Below, in pieces: positions 62,786 to 64,000 of a stretch of 64,000 bases of DNA. A program made the position numbers and the translations under genes. Origin of the DNA: Gemmatimonadota bacterium (GTDB taxonomy: Bacteria > Gemmatimonadota > Gemmatimonadetes > Gemmatimonadales > GWC2-71-9); contig JADJOM010000003.1 of assembly GCA_016713785.1 (NCBI GenBank), positions 1,197,501-1,261,500 of the forward strand. The letters run 5' to 3'. The notes below the pieces were generated by a model. It searched no databases, was not told the DNA's origin, and was given only the letters and a program-made list of their open reading frames with translations. The first letter of the stretch is position 1; each line of letters begins with the position of its first letter.

Positions 62786-64000
62786 CTACACAGTGGGACC
62801 GGCCTGCCCGTCCTGGCCGGTGAGTTCCTGCAGCAGCCGGAAGAGCGCCATCTGCCCGGCCCGGGCGCGGACATCCTCGCGATCACCCGGGAACTGGTGG
62901 CGGGTGGCCCGGACCCCGGCCCGGGTGGCCAGGCCCAGGTACACGAGCCCGACCGGCTTCTCGGGAGTGCCCCCGCCCGGGCCAGCGATCCCCGTCACTG
63001 AGATGGCCAGGTCGGCGCCGAGACGGCCCAGCGCCGTGCTGGCCATGGCCTCCGCCACCTCGGCGCTCACCGCCCCCGCGCGGGCCAGGAGCTCCTCCGG
63101 GACCCCGAGCAGGTCCACCTTGAGCCGGTTGTCGTAGGCCACCACGCCACCACGATACACCTCCGAGCTGCCGGGAATCGCCGTCAGCCGGGCGCCGATG
63201 CCGCCGCCGGTGCAGGACTCGGCCGTCCCGAGGTGCAGCCCCCGCTCGCGGGCCGCCTGAAGCACCAGGGCCGCCAGGTCCTGGTCCTCCTCCCCGTAGG
63301 CCCACCCCGCGGCCCCCTCCCGCAGCAGGGCCATGCCGGCGGCCAGGGCCGCGTCGGCGGCGTCGGGGGCGAGGTTCCACGCCGTCAGCCGAAGGTCGAC
63401 ACCCGCGACGCCGGGCAGGTAGGCGAGCGAGAGTGGCGCCAGCCGGTGCTCGACCTGGTCGAGCCGCTCCGCCAGGCTCGACTCCGGGATCCCGGAGGTG
63501 CGCAGGGTCCGGGACCGGACCACCCGGCCGCCGGCCCGCGGGGCCAGGCGGGGCAGCACCTCGTGGTGCAGGAGGCCCCGCATCTCGGCGGGGACGCCGG
63601 GCAGCAGGATCGCGAGTCCGGGCGGGCCTTCGAGCCAGAGCCCGGGCGCGGTCCCCCAACGGTTGGGGAGGATCACGGCGCCCTCGGGGACCTCCGCCTG
63701 GCAGCGGTTGCGCTCCGCCGGTACCCGCCCCGCCCGGGCAAAGCGCGCCACCAGGGCCTCCCAGACCTCGGTCCGGAAGGTGAGCGGCATGCCGAAGAGC
63801 TCCGCGATGAGCTTCTTGGTAATGTCGTCGGCGGTGGGCCCGAGCCCCCCGGTGGTGAGCACCGCGCCGGTGCGGGCCAGGGCCTGGCTCGCGGCCTCAC
63901 GGATGGCGGCGGGGTCATCGGTGACGGAGGTGCGCCGCACCACGGGGATGCCGGCGGCGGCCAAGGCCCGGCCCAGCTCGGCGCCGTTGGTGTCCACCGT
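62786..64000 (-). CDS. cinA: CinA family protein, N-terminus cut by the window end
   Basis: About 405 residues are visible; the N-terminal strand is outside. The molybdopterin-binding-like domain ('TNGAELGRALAAAGIPVVRRTSVTDDP', 'VLTTGGLGPTADDITKKLIAELFG', 'GTAPGLWLEG', 'LLPGVPAEMRG') is joined to a C-terminal NMN deamidase domain ('LGTAESCTGGGIGARLTAIPGSSEVYRGGVVAYDNRLKVDLLGVPEELL', 'ISVTGIAGPGGGTPEKPVGLVYLGL'). Such proteins salvage pyridine nucleotides (NMN deamidase, ADP-ribose pyrophosphatase). Confidence 0.92.
   Translation of the reverse strand, partial: TVDTNGAELGRALAAAGIPVVRRTSVTDDPAAIREAASQALARTGAVLTTGGLGPTADDITKKLIAELFGMPLTFRTEVWEALVARFARAGRVPAERNRCQAEVPEGAVILPNRWGTAPGLWLEGPPGLAILLPGVPAEMRGLLHHEVLPRLAPRAGGRVVRSRTLRTSGIPESSLAERLDQVEHRLAPLSLAYLPGVAGVDLRLTAWNLAPDAADAALAAGMALLREGAAGWAYGEEDQDLAALVLQAARERGLHLGTAESCTGGGIGARLTAIPGSSEVYRGGVVAYDNRLKVDLLGVPEELLARAGAVSAEVAEAMASTALGRLGADLAISVTGIAGPGGGTPEKPVGLVYLGLATRAGVRATRHQFPGDREDVRARAGQMALFRLLQELTGQDGQAGPTV

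Overview
The window is one contiguous piece of a very GC-rich bacterial chromosome, coding almost throughout, with no rRNA, tRNA, phage, insertion sequence or CRISPR that I can see. The diderm equipment (LolA carrier, TolC-type channel, Mla-like lipid transport, lipoproteins), together with SpoIID, BshB1, LarE, DUF4105 and DUF4349 proteins and heavy GTG start use, best fits a Gemmatimonadota-like organism. That assignment is inference, because no marker gene was compared. Many neighbouring genes overlap by 1 or 4 bases (ATGA, GTGA, TTGA, TGATG), so translational coupling is common. Several other genes have a TANNNT box only 6-8 bases before the start codon, which suggests leaderless mRNAs.

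Layout. 1-889: end of a DAHP synthase and a LolA-like carrier. 903-7369 (minus): a housekeeping run of rpmE, prfA, prmC, a YlbF-like gene, tmk, a ctp protease, a TauE-like permease and a DUF2520 oxidoreductase, read from a promoter at 7426-7455. 7592-14394 (plus): a Crp/Fnr regulator, an MBL-fold hydrolase, a CsgG-like protein, then an Mla-like cassette (MlaE permease, an ABC ATPase that has lost its nucleotide-binding motifs, MlaD) coupled to a GAF/HD-GYP phosphodiesterase. 14395-18469 (minus): a DUF4105/Lnb-like protein, a Gfo/Idh oxidoreductase, a SpoIID-like lipoprotein and YajQ.

19026-22825 is the most interesting region. A sigma70-type promoter reads into a SAM-II-class riboswitch, an intrinsic terminator, a cysteine/methionine-rich 30-residue leader peptide and a second perfect terminator hairpin, all upstream of metY, an aspartokinase gene and metX. 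This looks like two attenuators in series, one sensing SAM and one sensing charged Cys (or Met) tRNA.

22840-38267 holds a primary-type sigma factor, an aldehyde dehydrogenase, an NtrC-type regulator, thpR, larE, arfB, a TsaC/Sua5 enzyme, a YqhA-family protein, a LEA14-like lipoprotein, a ComM-type ATPase and a 1,343-residue NtrY-like kinase. 38304-48641 is an export locus: TolC, a MacA-like adaptor, one LolD/MacB-type ATPase, four FtsX/MacB-type permeases arranged as two related pairs, and a DUF4349 lipoprotein. 48745-54114 groups sulfur genes (bshB1, cysteine desulfurase, mnmA) with an S9 peptidase and a small membrane protein. 54182-64000 holds ppk1, dnaJ and grpE, a hybrid sensor kinase overlapped by a substrate-binding lipoprotein gene, and a cinA that runs off the end.
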